Shown here: positions 44,462-54,543 of the stretch, one piece after another | Numbering within the stretch: position 1 is the stretch's first letter | Layout of the letters: each line of letters begins with the position of its first letter | NCBI RefSeq assembly: GCF_015234305.1 | Contig: NZ_JADGMI010000001.1 | Location: 124,001 to 188,000, forward strand | Reading direction: 5' to 3' | Length of the DNA stretch: 64,000 nt | Source: Superficieibacter sp. 1612_C1 | GTDB lineage: Bacteria; Pseudomonadota; Gammaproteobacteria; Enterobacterales; Enterobacteriaceae | Notes under the pieces: model-generated | Told to the model about the DNA's origin: nothing | The model's database searches: none | The model's input: the letters and a program-made list of their open reading frames with translations, nothing else | Program-made: the position numbers and the translations under genes

Positions 44462-44760
44462 AATATTTTATTTTTACATTTATTTTTCTAATTCCGTTAA
44501 GATGTATGAGTGAGAAAGTTGTTTTTTTAAATGAAATACAAACAAAAACTATGTATGTTGCTTTTTCACATTTTAGAGAGCATACAAACTGGGGTTCATT
44601 TAATACCATAATACAGGATGATGATGAAAATATTAAAATTTCATTCTATTGTAAATCTCATCTGGAAGAAACCCGTGGTGGAGGTATGGAGCAAATTATT
44701 TATATAATCTCAAAAAAAGATTTTAGAATTAAAACCATAAACAAAAGTTATAGCAAATGA
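44458..44760 (+). CDS. Putative immunity protein for the DUF4329-like Rhs tip
   Basis: The 100-residue product starts inside the rhs stop codon (ATGA at 44458-44461), the usual arrangement of Rhs toxin and immunity genes. It begins with a hydrophobic secretion signal ([18 protein letters not shown]), suggesting that immunity acts in the periplasm. No family was recognised. Base composition is much more AT-rich than the backbone, typical for Rhs tips. Function is inferred from position. Confidence 0.65.
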   Translation: MKYFIFTFIFLIPLRCMSEKVVFLNEIQTKTMYVAFSHFREHTNWGSFNTIIQDDDENIKISFYCKSHLEETRGGGMEQIIYIISKKDFRIKTINKSYSK

Positions 44761-44789
44761 AGTAATGTAAATTATTGAGTAATTGGTGA

Positions 44790-46520
44790 ATGTTATATCG
44801 TTTTTGCAGCGAGAATGAGAAAATACACCATTATCGTTATGACACCCAGCACCGTCTGGTGCATACCACCAGTACCGGGCTGGACATTACCCTGCCGTAT
44901 GCCACGGACCCGGCAGGGAACTGGCTGCCGGACCCGGAGTTTTATCCGCAGAGCCGCAGCACGGTATGGGCGGATAACCGCATCACGGAGGATGCGCAGT
45001 ACCTGTACCGGTATGACCGTTACGGGAGACTGACAGAGAAAACCGACCGTATCCCGGAGGGCGTTATCCGGATGAACGACGAGCGGACGCACCGGTATGA
45101 CTATGACAGCCGGCACCGGCTGGTGCACTATGTGCGCACGCAGTACGGGGAGACGCAGGCGGAAAGCCGGTATGTGTACGACCCGTCGGGCCGGCGCATC
45201 AGTAAGCGGATGTGGCGGCGCGAACGCAGCCTGGCGGGGTATATGGCGCTGACGAAAACGCCGGACGTGACGTGGTACGGCTGGGAGTGCGACAGGCTGG
45301 TGACGGTGCAGAAACAAGAGAGCCGCATCCAGACGGTGTACGCGCCGGGGAGCTTCACGCCGCTGGTGCGCATCGAAACGGATAATGCCGGACTGGCGAA
45401 GGCGAAGTACCGCAGCCTGGCGGAGAAGCTTCAGCAGGAGGGGAGCGGGGACGGCCAGGTCATGCAGTTCCCGGCGATGCTGGTACAGATGCTGGACCGG
45501 CTGGAGGGAGAATTGAGACAGAATGCGGTGAGTGAGGAGAGCCGGGCATGGCTTGCGCAGTGCGGGCTGACACCGGAGCGGATGGCGGGTCAGCTGGAGC
45601 CACGGCATGAACCGGAGAGGAAAATCCACCTTTACCACTGCGACCACCGTGGTCTGCCGCTGGCGCTGATTAGCCCGGACAATACGGTGGCGTGGCGTGC
45701 GGAGTATGACGAGTGGGGAAACCTGCTGGGTGAGGAGAATCCGGCGCACCTGGAGCAGCTGATACGGCTGCCGGGACAGCAGTATGATGAGGAGTCGGGG
45801 CTGTATTACAACCGGCACCGTTACTATAATCCGGGGCTGAGGCGGTATATCACGCAGGATCCGATTGGGCTGGAAGGGGGATTAAATCCTTATACGTACC
45901 CACTCAATCCTGTTGAGCATATAGATCCTTTGGGGCTGGCTGATGTAACGCCACAAATGATGTTTGGGGCTAATTTTTATAATACTATGCAGGGTGCAAA
46001 TGTTGGGTTCGTCCCGAACCTGTCAGATGAAGAAAGAGCAAAAGCTTTAGACAATTTTTCAAATATGCGTGGAATATATGATCCCATGGATAAGTATATT
46101 CAAGGTTGGGTATACGGTTCCGCTTTATATGCTTCCGTATCTCTGGCTGCATGTTCCTCCCCTGCTTTCGCCATGTCTGGTGCTTTAACTGGTGGAGCTA
46201 ATGCTTTAAATCAAATATGGAATGGTGGGAATTTTAGTTTTAGTGATGTATATATGGCAACGAATGCAGGGATTCTAACCGAAGGCCGTGGTCTGTTAGC
46301 CACAATAGGTATAAATTTTGTCGGATATTCAATCAGTAATATGATTAAGGGAGCAACTCAGACGAAGGAAGGTGCTGTTGCAACGGTCTTTGGTTCAGTT
46401 ATCGGCTTTGGGGCAGGGAAAGTTGTTGGAACAGTAGCTAATGGCACCACTACTACAGCAACTGGGGCAGTGATAACTGAAATGGCCACAAGTACAGCGA
46501 ATGAGAATCTCAATGAGTAA
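44790..46520 (+). CDS. Orphan Rhs C-terminal cassette with hydrophobic tip
   Basis: The 576-residue frame starts inside the Rhs core ([18 protein letters not shown] near residue 13) and lacks the PAAR N-terminus and most YD repeats, so it is a displaced C-terminal fragment. The core ends at IDPLGL near residue 382. The tip of about 195 residues has long hydrophobic, glycine- and alanine-rich stretches ([20 protein letters not shown] and [17 protein letters not shown]), suggesting membrane insertion rather than an enzyme. No ribosome site or start is convincing, so it may be a silent donor cassette. The immunity gene overlaps its stop. Confidence 0.8.
   Translation: MLYRFCSENEKIHHYRYDTQHRLVHTTSTGLDITLPYATDPAGNWLPDPEFYPQSRSTVWADNRITEDAQYLYRYDRYGRLTEKTDRIPEGVIRMNDERTHRYDYDSRHRLVHYVRTQYGETQAESRYVYDPSGRRISKRMWRRERSLAGYMALTKTPDVTWYGWECDRLVTVQKQESRIQTVYAPGSFTPLVRIETDNAGLAKAKYRSLAEKLQQEGSGDGQVMQFPAMLVQMLDRLEGELRQNAVSEESRAWLAQCGLTPERMAGQLEPRHEPERKIHLYHCDHRGLPLALISPDNTVAWRAEYDEWGNLLGEENPAHLEQLIRLPGQQYDEESGLYYNRHRYYNPGLRRYITQDPIGLEGGLNPYTYPLNPVEHIDPLGLADVTPQMMFGANFYNTMQGANVGFVPNLSDEERAKALDNFSNMRGIYDPMDKYIQGWVYGSALYASVSLAACSSPAFAMSGALTGGANALNQIWNGGNFSFSDVYMATNAGILTEGRGLLATIGINFVGYSISNMIKGATQTKEGAVATVFGSVIGFGAGKVVGTVANGTTTTATGAVITEMATSTANENLNE
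45067..45933 (+). repeat. Rhs core direct repeat, copy 2
   Basis: Near-identical partner of 43149-44015, lying inside the orphan cassette. A shorter, decayed third copy begins at 46954. Confidence 0.85.
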
Positions 46521-46785
46521 GAGTAATAAAATGGATGCTGAGCGAAATCCTTTTAAATTTATTATGGTTTTTATAATAAGGTATTTTATAGTGTTAACAG
46601 TTGTATTTTATCTGGTACGATTTGGTATAACCGCCTTGGTTGGGTTAAAAACAGGAGAATTCAATTTTGATTTTCGCAATGTTTTTTTAAAATCCATTAA
46701 AGATGGTCTATTTTGGGGGGTGGTATTTGGCATCGGTGAATGGGCAATGCGAAAAGCAAAGGCGATCGATAAAGGCAAAAAATAG
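46513..46785 (+). CDS. Putative membrane immunity protein of the orphan Rhs cassette
   Basis: The 90-residue product ([12 protein letters not shown]) starts at 46513, overlapping the cassette stop (ATGAGTAA), so translation is coupled. It has at least two hydrophobic segments ([20 protein letters not shown] and [16 protein letters not shown]). A membrane location suits protection against a membrane-active toxin. An in-frame ATG at 46501 is possible but less likely. No family was recognised. Confidence 0.62.
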   Translation: MSKSNKMDAERNPFKFIMVFIIRYFIVLTVVFYLVRFGITALVGLKTGEFNFDFRNVFLKSIKDGLFWGVVFGIGEWAMRKAKAIDKGKK

Positions 46786-46937
46786 AGCGGCAGACGCTGA
46801 GTGACCCGCAAATGGGGGTACTATTATGGCAGCATGAAAAGCAGTAGTCATATAGTGAATAGGGAATTAGCGAACCGATTTAAACCAGATAATCTGACAT
46901 TTATGGAGCGGCTATGTAACGGGAAGGAAGCCAAGGG

Positions 46938-47285
46938 ATCCCGGAGGATGCCATCCGGATGAACGACGAGCAGACACACCGGTATGACTATGACAGCCAG
47001 CACTGGCTGGAGCACTATGTGCGCACTCAGTATGGAGAGACGCAGGCGGAGGGACGTTATATCTACGACCCGCTGGGTGGGTAAACGGGTATGGAAACGC
47101 GAGCCGGTCCACTGGAGCGAAACGCGGACGGAGCTGTCGCGCAGGCCTTATGAGACATGGTATGGCTGGGAGGGCGACAGGCTGACGACGATGCATACAC
47201 CGCATAACCGCGTCCAGATGGTATACGCGCCGGGAAGCTTCACGCCGCTGGTGCGCATTGAAACGGATAATGCAGTCGGATGGCG
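46938..47285 (+). pseudogene. Third Rhs core remnant
   Basis: Similarity to the Rhs core resumes at CCGGAGGATGCCATCC and runs through [11 protein letters not shown], the [11 protein letters not shown] segment and [16 protein letters not shown], with a frameshift near 47083. No tip or immunity gene remains. The stretches 46786-46937 and 47286-47391 hold nothing I recognise. Confidence 0.8.
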
Positions 47286-47391
47286 ATATTCAGCCTGTCA
47301 TATTATCTTTGCAAAATCGTTACGCGATATCATAGCTCTGTGCCATTGAAGCGTTGGCATACATACTCTACGATATCGCGTTAATCAGTCG

Positions 47392-48438
47392 TTATTCAAC
47401 CAGCCGCGCGATTTCCGCCTTCCACGGCGTCACATCGCCAATATTTTCCGTGACCCACTGCGGATTGTAATAGGTCTCCAGATAGCGCTCGCCACTGTCG
47501 CAGAGCAGCGTGACGATAGCCCCCTGGCGTCCCTCCTCGCGCATTCTGGCAGCCAGTTGTAATGCCCCCCACATGTTCGTGCCGGTGGAGGCCCCGACTT
47601 TGCGGCCAAGCTGCGTTTCCAGCCACTGCGCGGTGGCGACGCTGGCGGCATCCGGTACGCGCAGCATCTCATCCACCACGTCGGGGATAAATGACGGCTC
47701 CACGCGCGGGCGACCAATACCCTCAATCTTGCTGCCGACCGTGCTGCGCAGGCTGGCATCGCGGGTCTGCCAGTAGTCCATAAACACGGAGTTTTGCGGG
47801 TCGACGACCGCTAAGCGGGTGTTATAACCCTGACAGCGAATATAGCGGCCAATAGTGGCGGATGTGCCGCCGGTGCCGGCGCTCATCACGATAAACGACG
47901 GCACCGGATGCGGTTCGTTCTGCATCTGGCGAAAGATACTGTCGGCAATATTATTATTGCCGCGCCAGTCCGTTGCGCGCTCGGCAAAGGTGAACTGATC
48001 CATATAGTGACCGTTCAGCTCGCGGGCCAGCGTTTCAGAGGCGGCGTAAATCTCGCAGGCGCTTTCCACAAAGTGACAGCGGCCACCATAAAATTCGATT
48101 TGTTCGATCTTACGTCTGGCGGTGCAGGCAGGCATCACGGCAATAAACGGCAGCCCCAGCAGGCGGGCGAAGTAGGCTTCCGATACTGCCGTTGAACCTG
48201 AAGAGGCTTCGATGATCGGCGTCCCCTCCTGGATCCAGCCGTTGCACAAGCCGTAAAGAAACAGCGATCGCGCCAGACGGTGTTTCAGGCTGCCGGTCGG
48301 ATGGGTACTTTCATCTTTCAGATAGAGTGGGATGCCGGTAAATCCCGGTAGCGTCAGACGAATAAGATGCGTGTCGGCGGAGCGCTGATAGTCAGCATTA
48401 ATTTCACTGATGGCATGATTTACCCAGGTGCGGTTCAT
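47392..48438 (-). CDS. cdsH: Cysteine desulfhydrase CdsH (PLP-dependent)
   Basis: The 348-residue fold-type II PLP enzyme of the cysteine synthase/cystathionine beta-synthase family has the Schiff-base Lys52 in [12 protein letters not shown] and the phosphate-binding [12 protein letters not shown] near residue 197. Salmonella carries cdsH beside the Lrp-family gene ybaO, where it degrades cysteine to sulfide, pyruvate and ammonia. The same divergent pairing with decR is seen here, which supports the assignment. It is absent at this place in E. coli K-12. Confidence 0.85.
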   Translation of the reverse strand: MNRTWVNHAISEINADYQRSADTHLIRLTLPGFTGIPLYLKDESTHPTGSLKHRLARSLFLYGLCNGWIQEGTPIIEASSGSTAVSEAYFARLLGLPFIAVMPACTARRKIEQIEFYGGRCHFVESACEIYAASETLARELNGHYMDQFTFAERATDWRGNNNIADSIFRQMQNEPHPVPSFIVMSAGTGGTSATIGRYIRCQGYNTRLAVVDPQNSVFMDYWQTRDASLRSTVGSKIEGIGRPRVEPSFIPDVVDEMLRVPDAASVATAQWLETQLGRKVGASTGTNMWGALQLAARMREEGRQGAIVTLLCDSGERYLETYYNPQWVTENIGDVTPWKAEIARLVE

Positions 48439-48553
48439 GGTGGTTTTCCGTTTGTCATTTTGTGCCCAGATTAGCGAATCGCACGGAAAAAATTGTTGCT
48501 ATTTAACCTTTAAATTACAATTGAAAGAGAAATTTATTCTCCGGGAGAGGACA

Positions 48554-49012
48554 GTGTTAGATAAAATTGACCGTAAACTGCTTTCACTGCTTCAGCAGGA
48601 CTGCACCCTGTCTTTGCAGGCGCTGGCGGATGCCGTTAATCTGACCACCACCCCGTGCTGGAAGCGGCTGAAAAAGCTGGAAGATGACAAAGTGCTGCTC
48701 GGCAAAGTGGCGCTGCTGGATGCGGAAAAGCTCGGGCTGGGACTGACCGCCTTCGTCCTCATCAAAACCCAGCATCACAGCAGTGAGTGGTATAACCAAC
48801 TGGTGAAGGTGGTCACCGAACTGCCGGAGGTGCTGGGTGTCTGGCGCATGGCAGGGGAGTATGACTATCTGATGCAGGTGCAGGTCGCCGACATGAAACG
48901 CTACGATGATTTTTATAAACGGCTGGTGAGCCGCGTGCCAGGCTTATCTGACGTCACATCAAGCTTTGCGATGGAGCAAATCAAACATACGACGGCGCTC
49001 CCCATCGACTAA
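48554..49012 (+). CDS. decR: Lrp/AsnC-family cysteine-responsive regulator DecR
   Basis: The 152-residue regulator (YbaO, also CutR in other work) has an N-terminal helix-turn-helix ([20 protein letters not shown]) and a C-terminal RAM effector domain. It activates cysteine desulfhydrase genes in response to cysteine, and here it is divergent from cdsH. The start is a GTG at 48554 behind GGGAGAGG; the frame is open upstream to 48428, overlapping cdsH, which is unlikely. Confidence 0.93.
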   Translation: MLDKIDRKLLSLLQQDCTLSLQALADAVNLTTTPCWKRLKKLEDDKVLLGKVALLDAEKLGLGLTAFVLIKTQHHSSEWYNQLVKVVTELPEVLGVWRMAGEYDYLMQVQVADMKRYDDFYKRLVSRVPGLSDVTSSFAMEQIKHTTALPID

Positions 49013-49060
49013 TTTCCCGGCGTTATCGTCGGGCCAATCGGGAATTCAGGATTTTATCGC

Positions 49061-50824
49061 GTGCGATTATTTGCTCAACTAAGCTGGTACTTCCGCCGGG
49101 AGTGGCGACGCTATCTCGGGGCAGTAGCTCTGCTTATCATTATTGCTATTCTGCAACTGATCCCGCCCAAAGTGGTGGGCATCATCGTCGACGGCGTCAC
49201 CCAGCGGCACTATAGCGCCACCCAGGTGCTTCAGTGGCTAGGGCTGATGGCGCTGATTGCGGTAGTGGTGTATCTGCTGCGCTACGTCTGGCGCGTGCTG
49301 CTGTTCGGTGCGTCCTACCAGCTCGCGATTGAGCTGCGCGAAGATTATTACCGCCAGCTCAGCCGCCAGCATCCTGAGTTTTACCTGCGCCACCGTACCG
49401 GCGACTTAATTGCCCGTGCGACTAACGATGTCGATCGCGTGGTTTTTGCCGCCGGGGAAGGGGTATTAACCCTGGTCGATTCGCTGGTGATGGGCTGCGC
49501 GGTGCTGATCGTCATGTCCACGCAAATTAGCTGGCAGCTAACGTTGCTGGCGCTGGTGCCGATGCCGGTGATGGCAATGATGATCAAGCGCAACGGCGAT
49601 CAACTGCATGAGCGTTTCAAACTGGCACAGGCGGCGTTTTCATCGCTGAACGACCGCACCCAGGAAAGCATGACCAGCATCCGCATGATCAAAGCCTTTG
49701 GCCTGGAAGATCGCCAGTCGGCGCTGTTTGCTGCCGACGCTGCCGATACCGGGGCGAAAAACCTGCGCGTTGCCCGCATTGACGCGCGTTTCGATCCCAC
49801 CATCTACATTGCGATTGGCACGGCAAACCTGCTGGCGATTGGCGGCGGGAGCTGGATGGTGATCAACAACACCTTAACCCTTGGCGAGTTGACCAGTTTC
49901 GTTATGTATCTCGGGCTGATGATTTGGCCGATGCTGGCGCTGGCGTGGATGTTTAACATCGTTGAACGCGGCAGCGCCGCCTACAGTCGTATCCGCGCCA
50001 TGCTCTCTGAAGCGCCAGTGGTCAACGACGGAACCGAAACCCTGCAGCCGGAGCGCGGCACGCTGGAGGTGGCTATCGCGGCGTTCCGCTGGCCGCATGC
50101 GGCGCATCCTACGCTTAACAATGTCAACTTCACGCTAAAACCAGGGAAAATGCTGGGAATTTGTGGGCCGACCGGCGCGGGCAAAAGTACGGTGCTGGCG
50201 CTGATCCAGCGGCACTTTGACGTCGATAGCGGTGAGATCCGCTTCCACGATATTCCGCTCCCTCACCTGCAAATCGATAACTGGCGCAGCCGTCTGGCTA
50301 TCGTCAATCAGACGCCGTTCCTGTTTTCCGATACCGTTGCCAGCAATATTGCGCTGGGCAAACCGGGGGCTACACAGGAGGAGATTGAGCAGGTGGCGCG
50401 CCTTGCCAGCGTCCACGAGGATATCCTGCGTTTGCCCCAGGGATATGAGACGGAAGTGGGCGAGCGCGGGGTGATGCTTTCCGGCGGACAAAAACAGCGC
50501 CTTTCCATCGCGCGGGCGCTGCTGGTCAATGCGGAGATCCTGATCCTCGACGATGCGCTTTCGGCGGTCGATGGTCGCACCGAACATCAAATTTTGCATA
50601 ACCTTCGCCAGTGGGGCGAGGGGCGTACCGTGATTATCAGCGCGCATCGCCTCTCTGCCCTGACCGAGGCGGATGAGATTATCGTTATGCAGCACGGGCA
50701 TATCAGCCAGCGCGGCGAGCATGAAACGCTTGCCGCCCAGCCAGGCTGGTATCGCGATATGTACCGCTATCAGCAGCTTGAAGCGGCGCTGGACGACGAG
50801 CCGGAGGAGGCCACCAATGCGTAG
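49061..50824 (+). CDS. mdlA: ABC exporter half-transporter MdlA (SmdA)
   Basis: The 587-residue type IV ABC exporter half has six transmembrane helices followed by a nucleotide-binding domain with Walker [10 protein letters not shown] near residue 370, signature LSGGQKQR near 475 and Walker [13 protein letters not shown]. It pairs with MdlB as a heterodimer; the substrate is not certain. The start is a GTG at 49061. Its last 8 bases overlap mdlB. Confidence 0.95.
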   Translation: MRLFAQLSWYFRREWRRYLGAVALLIIIAILQLIPPKVVGIIVDGVTQRHYSATQVLQWLGLMALIAVVVYLLRYVWRVLLFGASYQLAIELREDYYRQLSRQHPEFYLRHRTGDLIARATNDVDRVVFAAGEGVLTLVDSLVMGCAVLIVMSTQISWQLTLLALVPMPVMAMMIKRNGDQLHERFKLAQAAFSSLNDRTQESMTSIRMIKAFGLEDRQSALFAADAADTGAKNLRVARIDARFDPTIYIAIGTANLLAIGGGSWMVINNTLTLGELTSFVMYLGLMIWPMLALAWMFNIVERGSAAYSRIRAMLSEAPVVNDGTETLQPERGTLEVAIAAFRWPHAAHPTLNNVNFTLKPGKMLGICGPTGAGKSTVLALIQRHFDVDSGEIRFHDIPLPHLQIDNWRSRLAIVNQTPFLFSDTVASNIALGKPGATQEEIEQVARLASVHEDILRLPQGYETEVGERGVMLSGGQKQRLSIARALLVNAEILILDDALSAVDGRTEHQILHNLRQWGEGRTVIISAHRLSALTEADEIIVMQHGHISQRGEHETLAAQPGWYRDMYRYQQLEAALDDEPEEATNA

Positions 50825-52595
50825 TTTTGGCCAGTTATGGCCCACGCTCAAACGTCTGCTGAAATATGGCTCGCCCTGGCGTAAACCGCTGGCACTGGCC
50901 GTCGGAATGCTGTGGGTCGCGGCCATTGCGGAAGTCAGCGGTCCGCTGCTGATCAGCTATTTTATCGACAATATGGTCGCAAAACGCACGCTACCGCTGG
51001 GGCCGATTTGCGGCCTGGCAGCGGCCTATATTGGCCTTCAGTTGCTGGCCGCCGGGCTGCACTATGCCCAGTCGCTATTGTTCAACCGGGCAGCGGTGGG
51101 CGTGGTTCAGCAATTACGCACGGATGTGATGGATGCGGCGCTGCGCCAGCCGCTCAGCGCCTTTGATACCCAGCCTGTCGGTGAGCTGATTTCACGCGTT
51201 ACGAATGATACTGAAGTGATCCGCGATCTCTACGTCACCGTCGTCGCCACGGTACTACGCAGTGCGGCGCTGGTCGGGGCGATGCTGGTGGCTATGTTCA
51301 GCCTCGACTGGCGGATGGCGCTGGTGGCCATCACCATCTTCCCGGCGGTGATCATTGTGATGCTGATTTATCAGCGCTACAGCACGCCGATTGTCAGACG
51401 AGTACGCGCCTGGCTTGCTGAAATCAACGACGGTTTTAATGAAGTCATCAACGGCATGAGCGTGATCCAGCAGTTCCGCCAGCAGGCGCGTTTTGGCGAG
51501 CGGATGCGTGAAGCCAGCTATGCGCACTATCAGGCGCGCATGCAAACCCTGAAGCTGGACGGCTTTTTACTACGTCCGCTGCTCAGCCTGTTCTCCGCGC
51601 TGGTCCTGTGCGGATTACTGATGCTGTTCGGCTTTACCTCCGTCGGCACTATTGAGGTCGGGGTGCTGTATGCGTTCATTAGCTATCTGGGAAGGCTCAA
51701 CGAACCGCTGATTGAGCTGACGACCCAGCAGTCAATGCTCCAGCAGGCGGTAGTTGCTGGCGAGCGCGTTTTCGAATTGATGGACCGTCCTCGCCAGGAT
51801 TACGGCGGTGATGACCAGCCATTGCGCAGCGGAACCATTGATATTGAGAATGTCTCTTTTGCCTATCATCAGGACCGACTGGTGTTGCAGGATATTAACC
51901 TGCACATCCCTTCGCGCAGCTTTATTGCGCTGGTCGGGCATACCGGCAGCGGCAAAAGCACCCTTGCCAGCCTGTTGATGGGTAACTATCCGCTCACGCA
52001 AGGCGAGATCCGTCTCGACGGGCGGCCGCTGGCCTCGCTGAGCCACTCGACGTTGCGCCACGGCGTAGCGATGGTCCAGCAGGATCCGGTGGTGCTGGCG
52101 GATTCGTTCCTCACCAACGTCACCCTTGGCCGGGCCATCAGTGAAGAACAGGTGTGGCAGGCGCTGGAGACGGTCCAGCTTGCGGAGCTGGCGCGCGGGA
52201 TGAGTGACGGTATCCACACGCCGCTGGGCGAGCAGGGGAATAATTTGTCGGTCGGGCAAAAACAGCTTCTGGCGCTGGCGCGTGTGCTGATTGATACCCC
52301 GCAAATCCTGATCCTTGACGAAGCCACGGCCAATATCGACTCCGGCACGGAACGGGCGATCCAGCTGGCGCTGGCGGCGGTGCGCAAGCAGACCACGCTG
52401 ATTGTTATCGCTCACCGCCTGTCGACGATTGTTGATGCAGACACCATCATGGTCCTGCATCGTGGACAGGTGGTGGAGCGCGGGACGCATCAGCAGCTTC
52501 TGGCGGCGCAAGGACGTTACTGGCAGATGTATCAACTCCAGCTTGCCGGAGAAGAACTGCAGTCCGACAACCAGAACGAATCCCTGAGCGCCTGA
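50817..52595 (+). CDS. mdlB: ABC exporter half-transporter MdlB (SmdB)
   Basis: The 592-residue partner of MdlA has an exporter membrane domain and an ATPase domain with GHTGSGKST near residue 380, a variant signature LSVGQKQLL, and Walker [13 protein letters not shown]. The ATG at 50817 ([13 protein letters not shown]) overlaps the mdlA end by 8 bases. A longer frame back to 50673 lies within mdlA and is not used. Confidence 0.95.
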   Translation: MRSFGQLWPTLKRLLKYGSPWRKPLALAVGMLWVAAIAEVSGPLLISYFIDNMVAKRTLPLGPICGLAAAYIGLQLLAAGLHYAQSLLFNRAAVGVVQQLRTDVMDAALRQPLSAFDTQPVGELISRVTNDTEVIRDLYVTVVATVLRSAALVGAMLVAMFSLDWRMALVAITIFPAVIIVMLIYQRYSTPIVRRVRAWLAEINDGFNEVINGMSVIQQFRQQARFGERMREASYAHYQARMQTLKLDGFLLRPLLSLFSALVLCGLLMLFGFTSVGTIEVGVLYAFISYLGRLNEPLIELTTQQSMLQQAVVAGERVFELMDRPRQDYGGDDQPLRSGTIDIENVSFAYHQDRLVLQDINLHIPSRSFIALVGHTGSGKSTLASLLMGNYPLTQGEIRLDGRPLASLSHSTLRHGVAMVQQDPVVLADSFLTNVTLGRAISEEQVWQALETVQLAELARGMSDGIHTPLGEQGNNLSVGQKQLLALARVLIDTPQILILDEATANIDSGTERAIQLALAAVRKQTTLIVIAHRLSTIVDADTIMVLHRGQVVERGTHQQLLAAQGRYWQMYQLQLAGEELQSDNQNESLSA

Positions 52596-52657
52596 CGCAC
52601 CACTTTCAGGCATCTCGCTCGCGACGGGATTTTCTGGTGCAATAACATAACGCATCA

Positions 52658-52674
52658 TGCACCAGCATGGTGCG
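52658..52674. promoter_or_regulatory. NtrC (GlnG) binding site upstream of glnK
   Basis: TGCACCAGCATGGTGCG is a nearly perfect match to the NtrC dyad TGCACC-N5-GGTGCA. It lies about 85-100 bases upstream of the sigma-54 promoter, a usual enhancer distance. A T tract directly follows, so the same dyad could weakly terminate mdlB transcripts. Confidence 0.82.
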
Positions 52675-52757
52675 TTTTTTTTGACCAGCCACACTCTGAG
52701 CCCCGGTCACACTTTCTGCCTGCATATTCTCCGCGCTCCGCCACACAAAATCATTTC

Positions 52758-52772
52758 TGGCACGCCACTTGC
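52758..52772 (+). promoter_or_regulatory. Sigma-54 promoter of glnK-amtB
   Basis: TGGCACGCCACTTGC carries the invariant GG and GC dinucleotides of a -24/-12 promoter with correct spacing, 54 bases upstream of glnK. Confidence 0.88.
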
Positions 52773-52826
52773 TTTGTTCATCCGTGTGAGCTGCGGCCAA
52801 AACTGAATTCTGACTGGAGGGGATCT

Positions 52827-53165
52827 ATGAAGCTGGTAACAGTGGTAATTAAGCCATTTAAACTCGAGGACGTGCGTGAAGCGCTCTCTTCTATTGGTAT
52901 TCAGGGGCTTACCGTGACCGAAGTGAAAGGCTTCGGACGTCAAAAGGGGCATGCCGAACTTTATCGCGGGGCAGAATATAGCGTGAACTTTCTGCCGAAA
53001 GTGAAGATTGATGTGGCTATCGCTGACGATCAGCTGGATGAAGTGATCGACGTCATCAGCAAAGCGGCCTACACCGGAAAAATTGGCGACGGCAAGATTT
53101 TTGTCGCCGAGCTGCAACGCGTTATTCGTATTCGTACCGGCGAAGCCGACGAAGCGGCACTTTAA
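52827..53165 (+). CDS. glnK: Nitrogen regulatory PII protein GlnK
   Basis: The 112-residue PII protein senses 2-oxoglutarate, ATP/ADP and, through uridylylation of Tyr51 in the T-loop (RGAEYSVNF), glutamine. It blocks the AmtB ammonium channel when nitrogen is plentiful. Family signatures KGFGRQKGHAELYRG and GDGKIFV are intact. It is first in the NtrC-controlled glnK-amtB operon, 31 bp before amtB. Confidence 0.98.
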   Translation: MKLVTVVIKPFKLEDVREALSSIGIQGLTVTEVKGFGRQKGHAELYRGAEYSVNFLPKVKIDVAIADDQLDEVIDVISKAAYTGKIGDGKIFVAELQRVIRIRTGEADEAAL

Positions 53166-53196
53166 CTCCTGGCACACAGTGATAGGGAACAAGACA

Positions 53197-54483
53197 ATGA
53201 AGATAGCAACGATCAAAACGGCTCTGGGGATGGTGGCGCTGTTACCAGGTCTCGCCATGGCAGCACCGGCGGTGGCGGATAAAGCCGACAACGCCTTTAT
53301 GATGATTTGTACGGCGCTGGTGCTGTTTATGACCATCCCCGGCATTGCGCTGTTTTACGGCGGTTTGATCCGCGGTAAAAACGTGCTTTCCATGCTCACG
53401 CAGGTGACGGTAACGTTCGCGCTGGTCTGTGTGCTGTGGGTGATTTACGGCTACTCGCTGGCCTTCGGCGAAGGCAACAGCTTCTTCGGTAACTTCAATT
53501 GGGTGATGCTGAAAAACATCGAGCTGACGGCGGTGATGGGCAGTTTCTATCAGTATATCCACGTTGCCTTCCAGGGCTCTTTTGCCTGCATTACCGTTGG
53601 TCTGATTGTCGGTGCGCTGGCGGAGCGTATCCGCTTCTCTGCGGTGCTGATTTTTGTCGTGGTCTGGCTGACGCTCTCCTATATCCCGATTGCGCACATG
53701 GTCTGGGGCGGCGGTCTGCTGGCGACCCACGGCGCACTGGATTTCGCAGGCGGTACGGTCGTTCACATTAACGCCGCCATTGCCGGGCTGGTGGGCGCGT
53801 ATCTGATTGGTAAACGCGTTGGCTTTGGCAAAGAAGCGTTTAAACCGCACAACCTGCCGATGGTCTTCACCGGCACCGCTATCCTGTATGTCGGCTGGTT
53901 TGGCTTTAACGCTGGCTCAGCCAGTGCGGCTAACGAAATCGCGGCGCTGGCCTTTGTGAATACTGTCGTCGCCACGGCGGCCGCTATCCTGGCGTGGGTC
54001 TTTGGCGAGTGGATCACCCGCGGTAAACCTTCCCTGCTGGGGGCCTGTTCCGGTGCCATTGCCGGACTGGTTGGCGTCACGCCTGCCTGTGGTTACATCG
54101 GCGTCGGCGGCGCGCTGATCGTTGGTATCGCGGCGGGTCTGGCGGGACTGTGGGGCGTTACCATGCTCAAACGCGTGCTGCGCGTTGACGATCCGTGTGA
54201 TGTGTTTGGCGTTCACGGCGTGTGTGGCATTGTCGGCTGTATCCTGACCGGGATTTTTGCGGCAACGTCGCTGGGTGGCGTTGGCTATGCGGAAGGCGTG
54301 ACCATGGGGCATCAGGTGCTGGTACAGCTGGAAAGCATTGGCATCACGATTGTCTGGTCGGCAGTAGTGGCCTTCATCGGCTATAAACTGGCTGATATGA
54401 CAGTTGGACTGCGCGTACCGGAAGAGCAGGAGCGCGAAGGTCTGGACGTCAACAGCCACGGCGAGAATGCGTATAACGCGTAA
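53197..54483 (+). CDS. amtB: Ammonium channel AmtB
   Basis: The 428-residue trimeric inner-membrane channel has a cleavable signal peptide (about 22 residues, ending PGLAMA) and eleven transmembrane helices. The twin pore histidines lie in SYIPIAHMVWGGG (near 168) and DVFGVHGVCG (near 318). The ATG at 53197 gives the E. coli length; the longer frame back into glnK is not used. Confidence 0.98.
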   Translation: MKIATIKTALGMVALLPGLAMAAPAVADKADNAFMMICTALVLFMTIPGIALFYGGLIRGKNVLSMLTQVTVTFALVCVLWVIYGYSLAFGEGNSFFGNFNWVMLKNIELTAVMGSFYQYIHVAFQGSFACITVGLIVGALAERIRFSAVLIFVVVWLTLSYIPIAHMVWGGGLLATHGALDFAGGTVVHINAAIAGLVGAYLIGKRVGFGKEAFKPHNLPMVFTGTAILYVGWFGFNAGSASAANEIAALAFVNTVVATAAAILAWVFGEWITRGKPSLLGACSGAIAGLVGVTPACGYIGVGGALIVGIAAGLAGLWGVTMLKRVLRVDDPCDVFGVHGVCGIVGCILTGIFAATSLGGVGYAEGVTMGHQVLVQLESIGITIVWSAVVAFIGYKLADMTVGLRVPEEQEREGLDVNSHGENAYNA

Positions 54484-54508
54484 TCGATATTAACGAAACT
54501 GAGTCGCT

Positions 54509-54543
54509 GGCCCGGCAGAGCAATCATGCCGGGCCTTATTGTT
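54509..54543 (+). terminator. Intrinsic terminator of amtB
   Basis: GGCCCGGCA-N9-TGCCGGGCC forms a perfect 9-bp stem followed by TTATTGTTTT, between the convergent amtB and tesB. Confidence 0.87.

Noticed and set aside
46786-47391. An insertion sequence or H-repeat transposase at the end of the Rhs locus
   Set aside because: No transposase reading frame or terminal inverted repeats were visible; only a decayed Rhs core remnant could be recognised.
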